64,000 nt of DNA from Solibacillus cecembensis (GTDB lineage Bacteria > Bacillota > Bacilli > Bacillales_A > Planococcaceae), in contig NZ_LMBZ01000002.1 in assembly GCF_001439635.1 (NCBI RefSeq), forward strand, positions 157,265 to 221,264, in the 5' to 3' direction. The notes beneath the pieces were generated by a model that was not told the DNA's origin, made no database searches, and was given only the letters and a program-made list of their open reading frames with translations. This document shows, in pieces, positions 44,278 through 53,465 of the stretch. The translations under genes were made by a program, and so were the position numbers. Position 1 is the first letter of the stretch; each line of letters begins with the position of its first letter.

Positions 44278-44775
44278 TTATAACAATCGAGACATATAAT
44301 ATTCATCGACATATTGACCATCGATGAACAAGGAATCCTTTTTAACGCCTTCAATTTTAAAGCCCATTTTTTTATACAAATGAACCGCAATTTCGTTCGT
44401 TGCGATAACCGTTAACTCTAGGCGACGAAGCTCCACTTGTTTTGCCCATGAAATAACAGAAGTGAAAAGAGCTTTTCCGACTCCTTTTCCTCGACTATCA
44501 CTATGTACGCCAATAACAATATAGGCTCGATGTGTAACGCGTTGAGACTTTTCATTTTGGACAATCATATAACCTAATGTGCGGTTATCTTCAGTTGCAA
44601 TAAATATCCCTGATTTTGATTGACTATTGATTGTTTCTATATACTTCCCTAAACTTTCAGGCGCCATCTTTCTTTCCCCAGGTGCAAATAACATAAAACC
44701 AGATTGTTCTGCATTGCTCATCACACTAATGATGTCTTCAGCATCACGGTTCGTTGCTTTTCGGATTTCTATCAT
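44278..44775 (-). CDS. GNAT acetyltransferase
   Basis: A 165-residue Gcn5-related N-acetyltransferase. It begins IEIRKATNRDAEDIISVMSN; the acetyl-CoA loop is IGVHSDSRGKGVGKALF, then ATNEIAVHLYKKMGFKIEG. The conserved order is complete. Substrate unknown. It stands alone and is convergent with the thiamine transport operon. Confidence 0.9.
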   Translation of the reverse strand: MIEIRKATNRDAEDIISVMSNAEQSGFMLFAPGERKMAPESLGKYIETINSQSKSGIFIATEDNRTLGYMIVQNEKSQRVTHRAYIVIGVHSDSRGKGVGKALFTSVISWAKQVELRRLELTVIATNEIAVHLYKKMGFKIEGVKKDSLFIDGQYVDEYYMSRLL

Positions 44776-44929
44776 AGATTAAAACTCCATTTCATTTTTC
44801 CTCATTATACCAAATAATCAGTGATGTACTCTTCTAATTTTTTTAATGTTTATTGTAAAATAAAGGTGAATCATCGCTTCTAAAATGATAGAATAATTAC
44901 TATATTTCGAAATGAAAGAGGTAAAACGA

Positions 44930-45442
44930 ATGGATACTTGTGCAGATGTTTTAATCGTTATCGACTTACAAAATGGCGTATGTAATAGCGGTGGGGAATA
45001 TCTCTTTGATTTAACGAACTTACTTACGAAAGTAAACAATAGAATCGCCTTATACCGAGCATTACATAAACCAATCATTTTTGTTCAACATTGTGATGAA
45101 GAGTTAGTACCTGAAGAAGATCTTTGGGCAATTCATTCCGATTTAGATGTTCAAGCACATGATTTTTTTGTAAGGAAAACTCATGCAAATTCTTTTTACA
45201 AAACGAACTTAAAGGATATTTTAGATGAATTAGCTATACAGCGAATTGAATTTTGTGGCGCTCAAACAGAGTACTGTATGGATGCTACGATTAAATTTGC
45301 TCATGGACTGGGCTATGAAAACTCCATGGTACAAAAAGCAACCTCAACTTTGAATAATCCATTTATGTCCGCAAAAGAGACAATTGATTTTTATGAAAGT
45401 ATATGGAACAAACGATTTTTAAAATTTATTGAAGGTGAATAA
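44930..45442 (+). CDS. Isochorismatase-family cysteine hydrolase
   Basis: A 170-residue isochorismatase-like hydrolase with the catalytic triad Asp (VIDLQNGVCNSGG), Lys (RKTHANSFYKT) and Cys (GAQTEYCMDATIKFA). Such enzymes cleave C-N or C-O bonds in isochorismate, nicotinamide or related amides. ATG 44930 has AAAGAGG at eight bases; an upstream ATG at 44912 overlaps that site. It precedes the pyrimidine operon but a strong terminator lies between. Confidence 0.88.
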   Translation: MDTCADVLIVIDLQNGVCNSGGEYLFDLTNLLTKVNNRIALYRALHKPIIFVQHCDEELVPEEDLWAIHSDLDVQAHDFFVRKTHANSFYKTNLKDILDELAIQRIEFCGAQTEYCMDATIKFAHGLGYENSMVQKATSTLNNPFMSAKETIDFYESIWNKRFLKFIEGE

Positions 45443-45487
45443 CAAAGTTTAAATTTACCGTATTTACCCTGAAATGAAAATATAATC

Positions 45488-45529
45488 AAAAGCTGTGCTG
45501 AGAGCGAAAAACTTTCAGCACAGCTTTTT
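45488..45529 (+). terminator. Terminator of the isochorismatase gene
   Basis: A perfect 13-bp stem AAAGCTGTGCTGA / TCAGCACAGCTTT is followed by TT. Confidence 0.9.
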
Positions 45530-45601
45530 CATTTTCAAAAAGATAGCTCTATTAAACTTAATAAAAATTGAGGTAGTCTCTATAAAAATAGGCATTTTCA
45601 A

Positions 45602-45630
45602 TTGACGATTGAAAGTTATTATAATATACT
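45602..45630 (+). promoter_or_regulatory. Promoter of the GCH2-RibD operon
   Basis: TTGACG (45602-45607) and TATACT (45625-45630) are 17 bases apart. The leader to the first gene is only about 30 bases, so there is no room for an FMN riboswitch. Confidence 0.7.
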
Positions 45631-45668
45631 AGCTTACATAAAGTAACTTAAAGGTGGGAATGGACAAC

Positions 45669-46397
45669 ATGAAAAATATACTTTCGATTTTACTAGATAA
45701 AACAAACCTCGTCGCGCGTAACGACTTTCAAAATATAGCAGTAGTTGGTCCAGTGAACTTACCGGTGAAGCAATGTGACCTTGAAGCAACATTTAACTGG
45801 TATAGTTGGCAAACGGTTGACAAAACGCATTCAAAAGAGGAAGTCATTACATCTTTAAATGAAATGAATCTCGCATTTGGTCAACAGTCTTCCGTATTAA
45901 TATACGGGGATTTTGCTAATTCCGACAATGCCCTTATCCGAATGCATAGCATTTGTCATACAGGCGATATTTTTGGCTCGCAGCGTTGTGACTGTGGCTA
46001 TCAGCTGCATGAATCGATGAAAATGATTGTCGAGCATGGTTGTGGTGCCATTTTCTATTTAGCCGATCATGAAGGACGTGGCATTGGGCTATTTTCTAAA
46101 ACATTCGCGTACTTATTACAAGAAGGTGGCTTAGATACAGTTGAAGCGAACCATGCACTCGGCTTTGAAGATGATACACGCTCGTATGAAGATGCGATAA
46201 AAGTACTTGGTTCACTTCGTACAAAACCTGTGACACTCATTACAAACAATCCGAAAAAACTAGCAGCCTTACAAGAACACGGATTACTGACAGACGGGCA
46301 TGTGCCTTTATGGGGTGGTGAAACGGATACGAACCGCCATTATTTACAAACAAAAGTAGAAAAATCAGGTCATATTCAACAAAAAATCACGAGATAA
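45669..46397 (+). CDS. Stand-alone GTP cyclohydrolase II
   Basis: A 242-residue GTP cyclohydrolase II domain. All three zinc cysteines are present in ICHTGDIFGSQRCDCG, followed by LADHEGRGIGL, DTVEANHALGF and ITNNPKKLAAL. It opens GTP to 2,5-diamino-6-ribosylamino-pyrimidinone phosphate. The DHBP synthase half found in Bacillus RibA is missing, and the first 60 residues are unlike RibA. ATG 45669 is preferred because ATG 45660 is too close to AAGGTGG. It starts a four-gene operon with ribD, a monooxygenase gene and a HAD gene. Confidence 0.85.
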   Translation: MKNILSILLDKTNLVARNDFQNIAVVGPVNLPVKQCDLEATFNWYSWQTVDKTHSKEEVITSLNEMNLAFGQQSSVLIYGDFANSDNALIRMHSICHTGDIFGSQRCDCGYQLHESMKMIVEHGCGAIFYLADHEGRGIGLFSKTFAYLLQEGGLDTVEANHALGFEDDTRSYEDAIKVLGSLRTKPVTLITNNPKKLAALQEHGLLTDGHVPLWGGETDTNRHYLQTKVEKSGHIQQKITR

Positions 46398-46411
46398 GGG
46401 GGAAGTTCATC

Positions 46412-47524
46412 ATGCAAAACGATCAAACGTATATGCAGCTAGCATTAGATTTAGCGGCAAGTGCACGGGGCAATACGAATCCGAATCCACTTGTCGGCGC
46501 AGTCATTGTAAAAGACGGTGTTATTGTCGGCACGGGATTACATAGGAAGTCGGGCGAACCACATGCGGAAGTTCATGCTTTCCGTATGGCTGGTGAACAT
46601 GCAAAAGGGGCGACTCTTTATGTTACGTTGGAACCTTGCTCGCATTTTGGCAAAACACCACCTTGTGCAAACTTAGTGAAGGAATCAGGTGTCACACGTG
46701 TTCTCATAGCAATGAAAGACCCGAATCCATCTGTTGCAGGACGCGGTATTCAATTGCTTCGTGATGCCGGCATTGAAGTAGAAGTCGGTTTGTTAGAAGA
46801 GCAAGCACTGCGTTTAAATGAACGATTTAATCATAATATGCTTACGAACCGTCCATTTGTTGTGTCTAAATTTGCGATGACGCTTGACGGTAAAATTGCC
46901 ACAGCAAACGGTCATTCTAAATGGATTACTGGAGAAGCGGCGCGTAAACATGTACATGAATTGCGACATGAAATGGATGCGATTTTAGTCGGAGTTGGGA
47001 CAGTGTTAGCCGATAATCCACAGCTAACAACACGTCTTGATGACCGAAACAGTAAAAATCCGGTGCGTATTATTTTAGATTCAGCTTTGCAAACACCGCT
47101 TACAAGCCATGTAGCAAATACGACTGACGCAAAAACAATTATCGTTACATCACTGGAAGCGCCAGAAGAAAAGGCGCAAAATTTAATCACACAAGGTGTG
47201 GAAGTTTTACGCGTAGAGAAAAATGAGCGTGGGTTAAATATAGAAGAAATGCTGACACAGCTTTATGACCTTGGTATTACAGACATATTAGTGGAAGGTG
47301 GCGGCGCAGTGAATGCCTCATTCCTTCGTGCAGGCTTTATTGATAAATTCATCGTCTATATTGCACCAAAAGTATTAGGTGGCGAACATTCGATTAATCC
47401 GTTCCGCGGGGAAGATGTGTCTTCGATGGATGCGGCAATGCAACTTGATTTTACAACGATGCAAAAGGTTGGGGACGATCTTTGTGTCGTAGCCTATCCT
47501 CAAAAGAGGGCTGAACGTGCATAA
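46412..47524 (+). CDS. ribD: Bifunctional RibD deaminase/reductase
   Basis: A 370-residue protein with an N-terminal deaminase domain (zinc motif HAEVHAF and PCSHFGKTPPC, about 50-86) and a C-terminal DHFR-like reductase domain (FVVSKFAMTLDGKIAT, WITGEAARKHVHELR, VEGGGAVNASFL). It turns the GTP cyclohydrolase II product into 5-amino-6-ribitylaminouracil phosphate. All key residues are intact. It follows the cyclohydrolase gene by 14 bases with a GGGGGAAG site, and its end overlaps the monooxygenase start. Confidence 0.93.
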   Translation: MQNDQTYMQLALDLAASARGNTNPNPLVGAVIVKDGVIVGTGLHRKSGEPHAEVHAFRMAGEHAKGATLYVTLEPCSHFGKTPPCANLVKESGVTRVLIAMKDPNPSVAGRGIQLLRDAGIEVEVGLLEEQALRLNERFNHNMLTNRPFVVSKFAMTLDGKIATANGHSKWITGEAARKHVHELRHEMDAILVGVGTVLADNPQLTTRLDDRNSKNPVRIILDSALQTPLTSHVANTTDAKTIIVTSLEAPEEKAQNLITQGVEVLRVEKNERGLNIEEMLTQLYDLGITDILVEGGGAVNASFLRAGFIDKFIVYIAPKVLGGEHSINPFRGEDVSSMDAAMQLDFTTMQKVGDDLCVVAYPQKRAERA

Positions 47525-48599
47525 AGAAGTCGATATTTGTATCGTCGGAGCAGGTCCAGGTGGCGCGCTCCTTAGCTTGTTGCTCGTGAAAAAGGGCTTC
47601 TCTGTGCTGTTAGTGGAACGAACGAACTCTTTAGCAAAGGCATTCCGAGGCGAGCATTTAAATGAAACGGGCGAAGCTATCTTGAAAAAACACGGCCTCT
47701 TTGAACGAGTGGAAAAGCTTGGTCTGTTGCGCATGGAAACGCTCGAATATTGCCATAACGGTCAAACAGTTAAAATGATTCAAGCTGACCCAGCTGTTGG
47801 TCATCTAGGGATTCATGTTCCACAAGCCCATTTGCTACAAGCTATTATAGAAGAAGCGGAACAATGCCCGAATTTTCACTTACTCCTCAATACGACGGTC
47901 AAAAGTTTAGTACAAGACGAAAATGGTCACTACACGCAAGTTACAGCATTACATGACGGGGAAGAGCTCACGATTGACGCAGCACTTATTGTTGGCGCAG
48001 ATGGACGTCACTCAACAATCCGCAAAAAAGCAGGGCTTGATACGCAAATATATAGTCATGGCTATGATTTACTATGGGCACGTATCCCCACACCTGCTAA
48101 TTGGGCGCCAGCAATAAAAATGGCCCTTGTTGATGACATGCAAATTTCATTGTTCACGCAAGCTAAAGGCTATGTCCAAATAGGATGGAATATTGAAAAA
48201 GGTAGTTATCCACAGTTAAGAAAGCAGCCATTTGATCCATTTATTGACAAGCTCGTCCAAGCGTTCCCGCCACTAACAGAAAGTGTAAGCACCCATATAC
48301 AATCTTGGCAGGATTTTGTATTGCTCGATGTATTTAGCTCGACTAGTGAAAACTGGGGAACAGATGGTGTCATATTAATCGGTGATGCAGTGCATACAAT
48401 GACACCAACTGGGGCATTTGGTCTGAATGCTGCGATGGAGGATGCAGACGTGTTCGCGAGTTTACTTGATCCGAACACCATTTTGCAGCCCAACTTTAAA
48501 GAATGTGCAACAATGAGAAAACAACAAACGGCGAAATTACGCGAAATGCAAGTTGAAAAGGAACAGAGCTTCGCGCAAAATTTCATCGTAATGGATTAG
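47517..48599 (+). CDS. FAD-dependent monooxygenase
   Basis: A 360-residue flavoprotein of the PHBH/aromatic hydroxylase group. It has the dinucleotide fold GAGPGGALLSLLL (about 10-22), the middle GADGRHSTIRKKAG, and the late VILIGDAVHTMTPTGAFGLN. These enzymes hydroxylate aromatic or heteroaromatic rings. The GTG start overlaps the ribD stop, so expression is coupled. Its presence next to RibD suggests oxidation of a pyrimidine or pteridine-like product (inference). Confidence 0.88.
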   Translation: MHKEVDICIVGAGPGGALLSLLLVKKGFSVLLVERTNSLAKAFRGEHLNETGEAILKKHGLFERVEKLGLLRMETLEYCHNGQTVKMIQADPAVGHLGIHVPQAHLLQAIIEEAEQCPNFHLLLNTTVKSLVQDENGHYTQVTALHDGEELTIDAALIVGADGRHSTIRKKAGLDTQIYSHGYDLLWARIPTPANWAPAIKMALVDDMQISLFTQAKGYVQIGWNIEKGSYPQLRKQPFDPFIDKLVQAFPPLTESVSTHIQSWQDFVLLDVFSSTSENWGTDGVILIGDAVHTMTPTGAFGLNAAMEDADVFASLLDPNTILQPNFKECATMRKQQTAKLREMQVEKEQSFAQNFIVMD

Positions 48600-48608
48600 G
48601 TGGAAAAT

Positions 48609-49163
48609 ATGAGATTTGGTTTTGATATAGATGATACTTTAATTCATTTGCGCGGCTATGCATTTGAATTATACAACAAGGAATTTGGTCAGAATTTTGG
48701 AATGGATGTCTTTCAAGGCATTCCTACAGTAGAAATTCATGCCCCCTTTGGATTAACAAATCAAGAAGGGCGCGCGATGTGGCAGCGTTCAATGGAAACG
48801 ATTTATTTCACAAGCTGCCCGGTGTATGAAGGTGCACTTGAAACTTTGCAAGCACTCGTTGCAGAAGGTCATGAAGTGTACTACATTACGTCACGTCCGA
48901 AGCAATTTTGCGGACGGACAAAAGATTGGATGATTGCGCAAGGCTTTCCAGTAGCTGAAGGGCATTTCTTCTGTGGCATGGAGGATGACGAAAAAATCGC
49001 TACCATTAAGGCACTTGAACTTGATTACTACGTGGACGATAAACCAGCTGTACTGGACACACTTACCGCCATTTCAACAAAGATTATCGTAAAGAATCAG
49101 CCATACAATCAACATGTCACATATCCACGATTAATGGACTGGAAAGACTTTGAAAAAATTTGA
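48609..49163 (+). CDS. HAD-family phosphatase/nucleotidase
   Basis: A 184-residue HAD protein like the NT5C 5'-nucleotidases. Motif I is FGFDIDDTL, motif II is YYITSRP, and DYYVDDKPAVLD carries the acidic metal ligands. It could remove the phosphate from a RibD product, the step otherwise done by YcsE-type phosphatases. ATG 48609 has AGGTGG at six bases, and the gene follows the monooxygenase by nine bases. Confidence 0.85.
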   Translation: MRFGFDIDDTLIHLRGYAFELYNKEFGQNFGMDVFQGIPTVEIHAPFGLTNQEGRAMWQRSMETIYFTSCPVYEGALETLQALVAEGHEVYYITSRPKQFCGRTKDWMIAQGFPVAEGHFFCGMEDDEKIATIKALELDYYVDDKPAVLDTLTAISTKIIVKNQPYNQHVTYPRLMDWKDFEKI

Positions 49164-49406
49164 TGATGGCTGTGCATTGTGTTGGTAGACAATAAAGTTG
49201 TTTATCAAATAATAAAACACTAAAAATTTAGAGCTTATGAAACTATCGGAATGGTAAGTAGAATAAAGTTATAAATACCCCCATATTGGTATAACTAAAT
49301 GGTATAATAAGTAAGTGGTTTTGCGGAAGTCTACACATACGAGTGAGAAATCCAACGCTATTCTAGAAGATACTTTATTTTAGTTAAAGCCAAAGGGAGA
49401 TTGAAA

Positions 49407-50180
49407 ATGGATAAAAATGAATTAATTTCACGATTCCATAAAGAACTTCGACATGAAGCTCAAACACAAGGTTACATTAGAGAAGAAACAGAGTATGTTG
49501 TGCGTCACATTTCAAAGTATGATGAAAATGGGTTTATTATCTCTTCTAATGTAAACGAAGGTAATGCAAGAGCAATTATTAGACATGAGTTAAACTATTT
49601 TAGTAACCGTAAGCAGGATTTTGAGTGGAAGGTTTATAGCTACGATAAGCCTGATAATTTGAAAGATATTCTTGACCAAGAAGGATTTAAAATTGGTAAT
49701 CCTGAAGCCCTCATGGTCATGGAATTAGATGATCAACACCCTTTACTTACTAATAGCCAGCTCCTCGGCGTAAAGGAAATAACGGATGAACAGGGCATTC
49801 AAGATATTGTTGTTCTAGAAGATACCATCTGGAACGAATCTCATGCGGAGCTAGGAGTGAAACTTTGGAGAGACAAACAGAATAATCCTGACTCATTATT
49901 CCTTTATGGAATTTATGAAGATGTGCAGCTAGTATGTGCTGCTTGGATGTACTTAGAACCAAACTCGTCTTTTGCTAGTCTTTGGGGAGGTTCTACGCTA
50001 CCATTATTTCGAGGAAATGGTTATTACACAAAACTATTAACTGCTCGTGCACAAAAGGCATATGAAAAGGGGCATCCTTTCCTTACTGTTGACGCCAGTC
50101 CGATGAGTAGACCAATCCTAGAAAAGTGTGGTTTTTGTTGTCTTGCATACTCATATGAATGCCAGTCACCCACTGAATAA
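49407..50180 (+). CDS. GNAT acetyltransferase, two-part
   Basis: A 257-residue protein. Residues about 120-250 form a GNAT domain with WGGSTLPLFRGNGYYTKLL as the CoA loop and VDASPMSRPILEKCGF near the end. The N-terminal 110 residues may be a second, degenerate acetyltransferase fold. Substrate unknown. ATG 49407 follows AAAGGGAGA by six bases. It is monocistronic and is followed by a strong bidirectional terminator. Confidence 0.85.
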   Translation: MDKNELISRFHKELRHEAQTQGYIREETEYVVRHISKYDENGFIISSNVNEGNARAIIRHELNYFSNRKQDFEWKVYSYDKPDNLKDILDQEGFKIGNPEALMVMELDDQHPLLTNSQLLGVKEITDEQGIQDIVVLEDTIWNESHAELGVKLWRDKQNNPDSLFLYGIYEDVQLVCAAWMYLEPNSSFASLWGGSTLPLFRGNGYYTKLLTARAQKAYEKGHPFLTVDASPMSRPILEKCGFCCLAYSYECQSPTE

Positions 50181-50302
50181 TGGAAGAATTAACATTTTAA
50201 AATATATAGGAATGTTAGCCTAATAAGAATTAAACAACTTTTTTAGTCCTTACACATAGCTTTAGAAGTGATTACATTTGGAACAGTAATGAATCACACC
50301 AT

Positions 50303-50349
50303 ATAGAGCCCATTCGCACACTGAATTATAGTGTGCGAATGGGCTCTAT
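50303..50349. terminator. Bidirectional terminator, GNAT versus DHFR-like gene
   Basis: A 20-bp perfect inverted repeat (50303-50322 against 50330-50349, starting ATAGAGCCCATTCGC) with a 7-base loop lies between convergent genes. Confidence 0.85.
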
Positions 50350-50353
50350 TTAT

Positions 50354-50887
50354 TCATTTTCGTACTTCATAATGGAGTTCCACAAATTGATTGAATTGCT
50401 GAACCCCTTTTAGAGAAAGCTCCAAATTGAAATCATGTTCTTTAAATAATGGGATGCCGTTACCAATTAAAACAGGCGCAGTGGTGATGATGAATTCATC
50501 AACGAGTTTTCCCTTTATAAAGGAATGCAATAAATCACCACCACCGACAAGCCAAATGTTTTTGCCGTCTTGTTTTTTTAATTCATTCGTAAAATTCACG
50601 ATGTCATCCTGAACAAACGTGACTTCTTCATTTTCACCGTGAGCCGATCTTGAAAATACATAGCATTTTTTATCTAAATATGGGAAGACACCCTCCATAT
50701 TTCCCTTAATCCAATCATATGTTCTATTTCCCATCACAACGGTGTCCACGGTATCATAAAACGCAGAATACCCATTGTCACCTTCACCTTCTACTTTAAA
50801 CAACCATTCTAGCGTATCATTTTTTGTTGCAATATAACCATCTAAGCTCGTAGCAATAAACAGCATTAATTTTCTTTGATTTTTCAT
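50354..50887 (-). CDS. Dihydrofolate-reductase-fold protein (RibD C-terminal type)
   Basis: A 177-residue reductase-fold protein with LMLFIATSLDGYIATKND, a VVMGNRTYDWI segment and NIWLVGGGDLLHSF, as in the YwjB/YyaP group. Members are annotated as dihydrofolate reductases but their substrates are mostly unknown. It has an AGGAGGAG ribosome site. A weak LexA-like palindrome (AGAACGTACATTCT, 50921-50908) lies upstream but has three mismatches to the consensus. Confidence 0.85.
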   Translation of the reverse strand: MKNQRKLMLFIATSLDGYIATKNDTLEWLFKVEGEGDNGYSAFYDTVDTVVMGNRTYDWIKGNMEGVFPYLDKKCYVFSRSAHGENEEVTFVQDDIVNFTNELKKQDGKNIWLVGGGDLLHSFIKGKLVDEFIITTAPVLIGNGIPLFKEHDFNLELSLKGVQQFNQFVELHYEVRK

Positions 50888-51028
50888 AATTTCTCCTCCT
50901 ATAAAACAGAATGTACGTTCTAATTATTGTAGTTTAAAATTCCGAAAATGACAACCGATACATCATTTTGTACGTGAAATCATATCTATTTTACTGTAAA
51001 ATAAAGGGAGGTCTAGATGGAGGTGCTT

Positions 51029-51451
51029 ATGAAAAAAAGAAAACGTCTTTTTCTTATCTGTTCGGTAGTATCGCTTATTTTCTTCTTCGTCTATAACAAA
51101 CCTACAGTAACGAATCAAGAAGCATTACCTGAATTAAATGATTACACAATTCAACGTGCTTCTGTGCTGAATCCAAGGACAACAATTGTTCAGCTAAATA
51201 ATGAAGAAATAAAACATTTACTAGAAATACTTGAAAATGAGACATATAAAAAGAAATGGATTCCAAATATACAAAAATTTAATCGTGACATAGCCATCGC
51301 ATTTGATTTTTCAAATACCGATATAAAAATATCAATCTCACTTGATTTTGCACGAAATATTATTGGTATTCAACAAGATAGAGGTAAAATGAAGCAATTC
51401 ATATTAAAAAAGGATTCCGAACTTTTCTCATATATGACGAATTATTTATAA
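51029..51451 (+). CDS. Hypothetical membrane-anchored protein
   Basis: A protein of about 140 residues with an N-terminal signal anchor (KKRKRLFLICSVVSLIFFFV) and an external domain. No family is recognised. Two ATGs are possible: 51029 with GGAGGTG at five bases, and 51017 with GGGAGGT at four. It is monocistronic with a terminator. Confidence 0.7.
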   Translation: MKKRKRLFLICSVVSLIFFFVYNKPTVTNQEALPELNDYTIQRASVLNPRTTIVQLNNEEIKHLLEILENETYKKKWIPNIQKFNRDIAIAFDFSNTDIKISISLDFARNIIGIQQDRGKMKQFILKKDSELFSYMTNYL

Positions 51452-51454
51452 TGC

Positions 51455-51490
51455 AAAAAAGCATTCGAATGTCGATTCGGATGCCTTTTT
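51455..51490 (+). terminator. Terminator of the membrane-anchored hypothetical gene
   Basis: A stem AAAAAGCATTCGAAT / ATTCGGATGCCTTTTT with one G-U pair and one mismatch ends in TTTTTG. Confidence 0.8.
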
Positions 51491-51637
51491 GTTTGAAAAA
51501 TGGCAATCAAAAATTTACATCTATTTTATTTGTCAGCTCATACTATAAATAATTTTAACTTAAGCTTCAAAAAAATTTGAACTCATGAAAACTAAATTTG
51601 AACTCACACTAAGAAAGAAGGAAAGGAGGTTTACTTA

Positions 51638-52633
51638 TTGTTCGTTCGTCGCATGGCCATTTTTTCGATTTTGATGCTATGGAGTACTGTTTTTGCGAAT
51701 GAGGCATTTGCACAAGAGTCATCACCTTCAAAAGAAGATATTTATGAACAACGCATGGCCTTTTATAAGCAATTTGAGCAAGCAACCGTTCCTTGGTACC
51801 AACTTGCTGCGGTGGACCATTATGAACGAAACATTCAGTCGGTCCGTTCAGATATTCCGAAGCGAGAAGGGATTACTGCTATCCAATTTTCAAAAGAATA
51901 TTGGGCGGGTGACATCAATCCATATCCGGATGATACTTCACCAGGGACTATCGGTTATTTCGGTGGTTTCGGCTTGGATGGTAACGGCGATGGTATGGCA
52001 AATCCGAATCATGATGAAGATGTGATCAAATCCCTGACAAGCTATTTAAGCGGTTTCGGCACTACCGAAAAAGATTTCGAATTGGCTTTAATGACTTATT
52101 ACAAAAAGGAAGAAGCCGTCAAACAAATCATGACCAATATGCAACTTTTTGCACACTTTAAAACAATTGCTCTTGCAAAGCATCATTTTCCACTACCCGT
52201 AAAGTATGATTACAGCTACCGCGGGACATGGGGAGCGAAACGTGGCTGGGGAGGGCGCAGGATGCATGAAGGGACAGACCTGTTTGCAGGGTATGGTACA
52301 CAAGTTTATGCCACTACTTATGGCATCATTGAGATCATTGGTTGGAATGATTTTGGTGGCTGGCGTATTGGCATTCGCGATCACAACAATACGTATCACT
52401 ATTTTGCCCATTTAAACAGTTTTGAAAAAGGTATAGCGCTAGGAGACATTGTCGAACCAGGGACGCTCATTGGCTATGTTGGAAGTAGCGGTTACGGGAA
52501 AGAGGGAACATCTGGTAAGTTCGCTCCACATTTGCATTACGGTATGTATAAATTTAACGGTCGAACAGAGTGGGCATTTGACCCTTATCCATCACTCCTG
52601 TTATGGGAGCGGCAAACGAAAGGCGGTGTGTAA
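51638..52633 (+). CDS. Secreted M23 family metallopeptidase, LytH-like
   Basis: A 331-residue cell-wall peptidase. The signal peptide ends near FANEAFAQ (about 26). Residues 50-165 resemble the N-terminal part of transglycosylase-like or LytH-type proteins. The C-terminal LytM domain has the zinc motif HEGTDLF and HLHYG. It cuts peptidoglycan peptides. Length and a neighbouring deacetylase suggest a sporulation or cortex role like B. subtilis LytH, but that is inference. The start is TTG 51638, seven bases after AAAGGAGGT. Confidence 0.85.
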   Translation: MFVRRMAIFSILMLWSTVFANEAFAQESSPSKEDIYEQRMAFYKQFEQATVPWYQLAAVDHYERNIQSVRSDIPKREGITAIQFSKEYWAGDINPYPDDTSPGTIGYFGGFGLDGNGDGMANPNHDEDVIKSLTSYLSGFGTTEKDFELALMTYYKKEEAVKQIMTNMQLFAHFKTIALAKHHFPLPVKYDYSYRGTWGAKRGWGGRRMHEGTDLFAGYGTQVYATTYGIIEIIGWNDFGGWRIGIRDHNNTYHYFAHLNSFEKGIALGDIVEPGTLIGYVGSSGYGKEGTSGKFAPHLHYGMYKFNGRTEWAFDPYPSLLLWERQTKGGV

Positions 52634-53398
52634 TTGAAACGCAAAGTGACGAAAATTGTTATTGTATTGGCTATTTTAGTCGTCCTTGTTTCCATATTTT
52701 ACGTTGTGGTCACGATGGCAGCAGATCGGGGAAGACCGTATTACGAAAACGCTGGAAAAATTGTATGGGATATTAAAACAGAAGAAAAGATTATTGCGCT
52801 GACATTTGATGATGGACCACACAAAAAATATACGAATGAAGTGCTGGATTTATTGAACAAATATGACGCAAAGGGTACGTTTTTTGTAGTCGGGGAACAA
52901 GTTGAAAAAAATCCGGAAGTAATTTTACGCATGTATGAAGAAGGGCACGAATTAGCCAATCATACTTATTCTCATCCATTCAAATCCACTGTACCGCAAC
53001 TCATGGAGGAAATTGAACAAACAAATGACGCCATTTTTAGTATAACCGGATACGCCCCTAAGTTATTTCGACCAGTGGAAGGGCTATATACAGATGCGTT
53101 AATTGAAGAGGTTGTAAAGGATGGTTATAAAGTGGTGATGTGGTCTTGGCATCTAGATACGGAAGATTGGAAAGATCCCGGTGTGAAAAGAATCGTTGAT
53201 ATCGTTCTGAAAGGTTCAAGGAAAGGAAATGTCGTGCTTTTCCATGACGGTGGAGGGAATAGGAAGCAGACGGTAGAAGCACTCGCTCAAATTTTACCAG
53301 TACTTCAAAAAGAAGGATATAAATTTGTGACCATTTCAGACTTGCTTCAGGTACAACAAAAAAGTAAGGTGCAACAAGAGAATGCGGGTAAATCATAG
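52634..53398 (+). CDS. Membrane-anchored polysaccharide deacetylase
   Basis: A 254-residue NodB-homology deacetylase with an N-terminal membrane anchor (about 6-28). Motifs are TFDDGP (metal Asp), NHTYSHP (metal His), a FRPVEG segment (RxP, Arg), WSWHLDTEDW and LFHDGGGNR. It probably removes acetyl groups from peptidoglycan or a related glycan. It starts at TTG 52634 directly after the M23 stop, so both are one operon acting on the wall. Confidence 0.9.
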   Translation: MKRKVTKIVIVLAILVVLVSIFYVVVTMAADRGRPYYENAGKIVWDIKTEEKIIALTFDDGPHKKYTNEVLDLLNKYDAKGTFFVVGEQVEKNPEVILRMYEEGHELANHTYSHPFKSTVPQLMEEIEQTNDAIFSITGYAPKLFRPVEGLYTDALIEEVVKDGYKVVMWSWHLDTEDWKDPGVKRIVDIVLKGSRKGNVVLFHDGGGNRKQTVEALAQILPVLQKEGYKFVTISDLLQVQQKSKVQQENAGKS

Positions 53399-53410
53399 CG
53401 AGTAAAGGAG

Positions 53411-53455
53411 AAGCCCTTGTATACGCAAGATTAGCGTGTACAAGGGCTTTATTTA
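53411..53455 (+). terminator. Terminator of the M23-deacetylase operon
   Basis: A 15-bp stem AAGCCCTTGTATACG / CGTGTACAAGGGCTT with one G-U pair is followed by TATTT. Confidence 0.8.
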
Positions 53456-53465
53456 ATGTTTAGTT

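Noticed and set aside
45443..45668. FMN riboswitch before the GCH2-RibD operon
   Set aside because: No RFN consensus segments are visible; the space is filled by a terminator and a short promoter region.
50908..50921. LexA box upstream of the DHFR-like gene
   Set aside because: Three mismatches to the Bacillus consensus; kept only as a note in the gene entry.
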